NCBI RefSeq assembly: GCF_000696095.1
Contig: NZ_BAYX01000010.1
Location: 1 to 64,000, forward strand
Source: Rhizobium rhizogenes NBRC 13257
GTDB lineage: Bacteria > Pseudomonadota > Alphaproteobacteria > Rhizobiales > Rhizobiaceae
Direction of reading: 5' to 3'
DNA: 64,000 bases
This document shows, one piece after another, positions 62,600 to 64,000 of this stretch. The notes under the pieces were generated by a model, which was not told the origin of the DNA, ran no database searches, and worked only from the letters and a program-made list of their open reading frames with translations. How positions within the stretch are numbered: position 1 is the stretch's first letter; each line of letters begins with the position of its first letter. Both the position numbers and the translations under genes were made by a program.

Positions 62600-64000
62600 A
62601 TGAGCGGATCGCGATCAAATCCTACCGGCACGGGCGACTGGACGTCGCTGGATGCGCTGAGTCGCACCATCGAAGGGCTGGAAGCACGCATCGAGGGCCT
62701 GATGGGCACGGCTGCCGCGCAGGATACGCGCCAGCGTGTTGCGGGCGGCTATGGTGCAGTGCCGGAACGCCGGGTCATGCCGGAACGCACCCCCCTACCG
62801 GAGCGGGCGCCGCGTACCGAACGCGAAGCCTATGCAAGCCGTCCCTATGAACGTCCTCTCCGCACCGAGCGCGCCGAAACCGAGCTGCGTTCCGACTCCC
62901 TTGCAGAAATCCGTCAGCGGCAGCGCATGCTGGAGGCCAGCCGCGAGCGCATGCATCCTCGCCGTGAGGATAGTGCCGTGGCCGAGCAGCCGCTTGGCCG
63001 ACGCGTCGCAGACCATCACGCTCCCCGCCCGCCGCTGCCTTCGGCACTGCGGCCTACCGCCGAAAGCTCAGTCGATATCGCCCAGGCGCTGGTCAACCTG
63101 CGCCAGGACCTGAAGCGCGATATCGCCGAAAGCGTTACCCGCGAGGTCAGCGCGCTGCGCGCCGAGATCCGCGACATCCGTGACAATACCGAGGACAAGC
63201 ATTTTGCCGCCGACGTTCGCGAGGACATGGCGCGGCTTGCCGACAGCATCAGCCAGCTCGCAGTGCACCCCGGCAAGCCGGAAACCACCGGCCTGAAGGC
63301 GGAGTTCGACGAACTGCGCTCGCTGATGGACGGGCTTGCCCGCGAAGAGTCCCTGCACCATGTCGAGCGCCAGGTTCAGGCGATCGATACCGCCGGCCTG
63401 CAGGACGAAGTGGTGTCGCTTGCCTATCGCCTTGACGATATCAAGCAGCATCTGGGCAGCATGAGCGACAGCCCCACCGTGCGAGCGCTGGAAAACAAGC
63501 TGCTGACGATTGCCACCGCCATGGAAAGCCTCGGCGGCATGATGAAGCCGCAGGATCAGGCCATGCAGCGGCTCGAAGGCCGCATCAGCGGCATCGCCGA
63601 CCAGATCGACACGATGAGCCGCGATACCACGCGCCAGCAGCCGTCGGACGATCTCTCCAACCGCCTCGAAGCACTGGCCATGCGTATCGACGACCTCGGC
63701 AACAGCAAGACCGTCGCCCGGCTGGAAGAACGCCTGGACCAGCTGTCCCAGCTGATGGAGCGCTCGCAGAGAGCCGTGCCGCAGCCGGAACTGATCAACT
63801 ACCTCGCCGACATCTCGCGCAAGATCGATGCGCTCGACCATGGTTCCGTCGACCATGTGCTGGCCGAGCGGCTGGACTACCTGGCGCGGCGCATCGACGA
63901 AATGGAGTCCCATCCGGTGCAGTCAGTGGCTGGCCTCGATGACGGTGCTGTTCGCCGGCTGGAGGGCCGCCTCTCCGATATCGCCGCGCGCCTGGAGGTC
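62600..64000 (+). CDS. podJ: PodJ-like polarity factor (3' part beyond window)
   Basis: 467 N-terminal codons are visible from ATG 62600 and the frame is open at the right edge. The start MSGSRSNPTGTGDWTSLDAL with TIEGLEARIEGLMG and the Arg/Glu-rich segment lead into long heptad-patterned helices (RLEGRISGIADQIDTMSRD, RLEERLDQLSQLMERSQ). This matches the N-terminal coiled-coil part of rhizobial PodJ, a polar organiser; its membrane helix, Sel1 repeats and peptidoglycan-binding end would lie outside. Its position next to the fadAB-acd operon also fits Agrobacterium. Confidence 0.8.
   Translation, partial: MSGSRSNPTGTGDWTSLDALSRTIEGLEARIEGLMGTAAAQDTRQRVAGGYGAVPERRVMPERTPLPERAPRTEREAYASRPYERPLRTERAETELRSDSLAEIRQRQRMLEASRERMHPRREDSAVAEQPLGRRVADHHAPRPPLPSALRPTAESSVDIAQALVNLRQDLKRDIAESVTREVSALRAEIRDIRDNTEDKHFAADVREDMARLADSISQLAVHPGKPETTGLKAEFDELRSLMDGLAREESLHHVERQVQAIDTAGLQDEVVSLAYRLDDIKQHLGSMSDSPTVRALENKLLTIATAMESLGGMMKPQDQAMQRLEGRISGIADQIDTMSRDTTRQQPSDDLSNRLEALAMRIDDLGNSKTVARLEERLDQLSQLMERSQRAVPQPELINYLADISRKIDALDHGSVDHVLAERLDYLARRIDEMESHPVQSVAGLDDGAVRRLEGRLSDIAARLEV

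Noticed and set aside
62383..62850. Open frame overlapping the start of podJ in another frame
   Set aside because: Composition is Arg/Gly/Ser-rich without domains, and it overlaps the well-supported PodJ N-terminus.

Overview
The window looks like a chromosomal segment of a Rhizobium-type alphaproteobacterium (Rhizobiales). The GC content is high. The flagellar gene order, the LuxR-type pair VisN/VisR, MotE, CheS, CheT and a PodJ-like polarity protein are together typical of the Rhizobium/Sinorhizobium/Agrobacterium group. I see no rRNA, tRNA, CRISPR array, transposase, phage gene or integrase, and base composition looks even throughout, so this reads as core chromosome rather than an island.

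Region 1 (1-31467) is a motility and chemotaxis cluster. It starts with two tandem flagellin genes (one cut by the left edge), each with its own promoter, and a divergent TPR/GT41 glycosyltransferase. A long leftward operon follows, flgF-fliI-orf-flgB-flgC-fliE-flgG-flgA-flgI-motE-flgH-fliL-fliP. A divergent rightward set comprises motA-fliM-fliN-fliG-flhB-orf. After these come the leftward regulator pair visN-visR, then fliF, and a compact leftward che operon icpA-cheS-cheY1-cheA-cheW-cheR-cheB-cheY2-cheD-cheT. The products build the rod, rings, switch, stator and export gate, and a two-CheY chemotaxis pathway in which CheY1 is the phosphate sink and CheS and CheT promote signal termination.

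Region 2 (31468-42268) is mixed: a 37-codon membrane microprotein, an ArnT-like glycosyltransferase probably equivalent to the lipid A galacturonosyltransferase RgtD, a small Xre-type repressor, a KefB/YbaL antiporter, a fused SecDF, an SMP-30 type lactonase and a UvrD-like helicase.

Region 3 (42271-51558) is an eight-gene leftward operon. It couples a Liv-type ABC importer to a GMC oxidoreductase, a 3-hydroxyisobutyryl-CoA hydrolase and a 3-hydroxyisobutyrate dehydrogenase, and has a divergent LysR regulator. Two adjacent perfect palindromes lie in the shared control region. This is the best candidate in the window for an uncharacterised catabolic system.

Region 4 (51569-64000) holds galE, an aminotransferase, mscL, a TetR/MFS divergent pair, and a beta-oxidation operon (acyl-CoA dehydrogenase-fadA-fadB) with a perfect palindromic operator. 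It ends with the first 467 codons of a podJ-like polarity gene.
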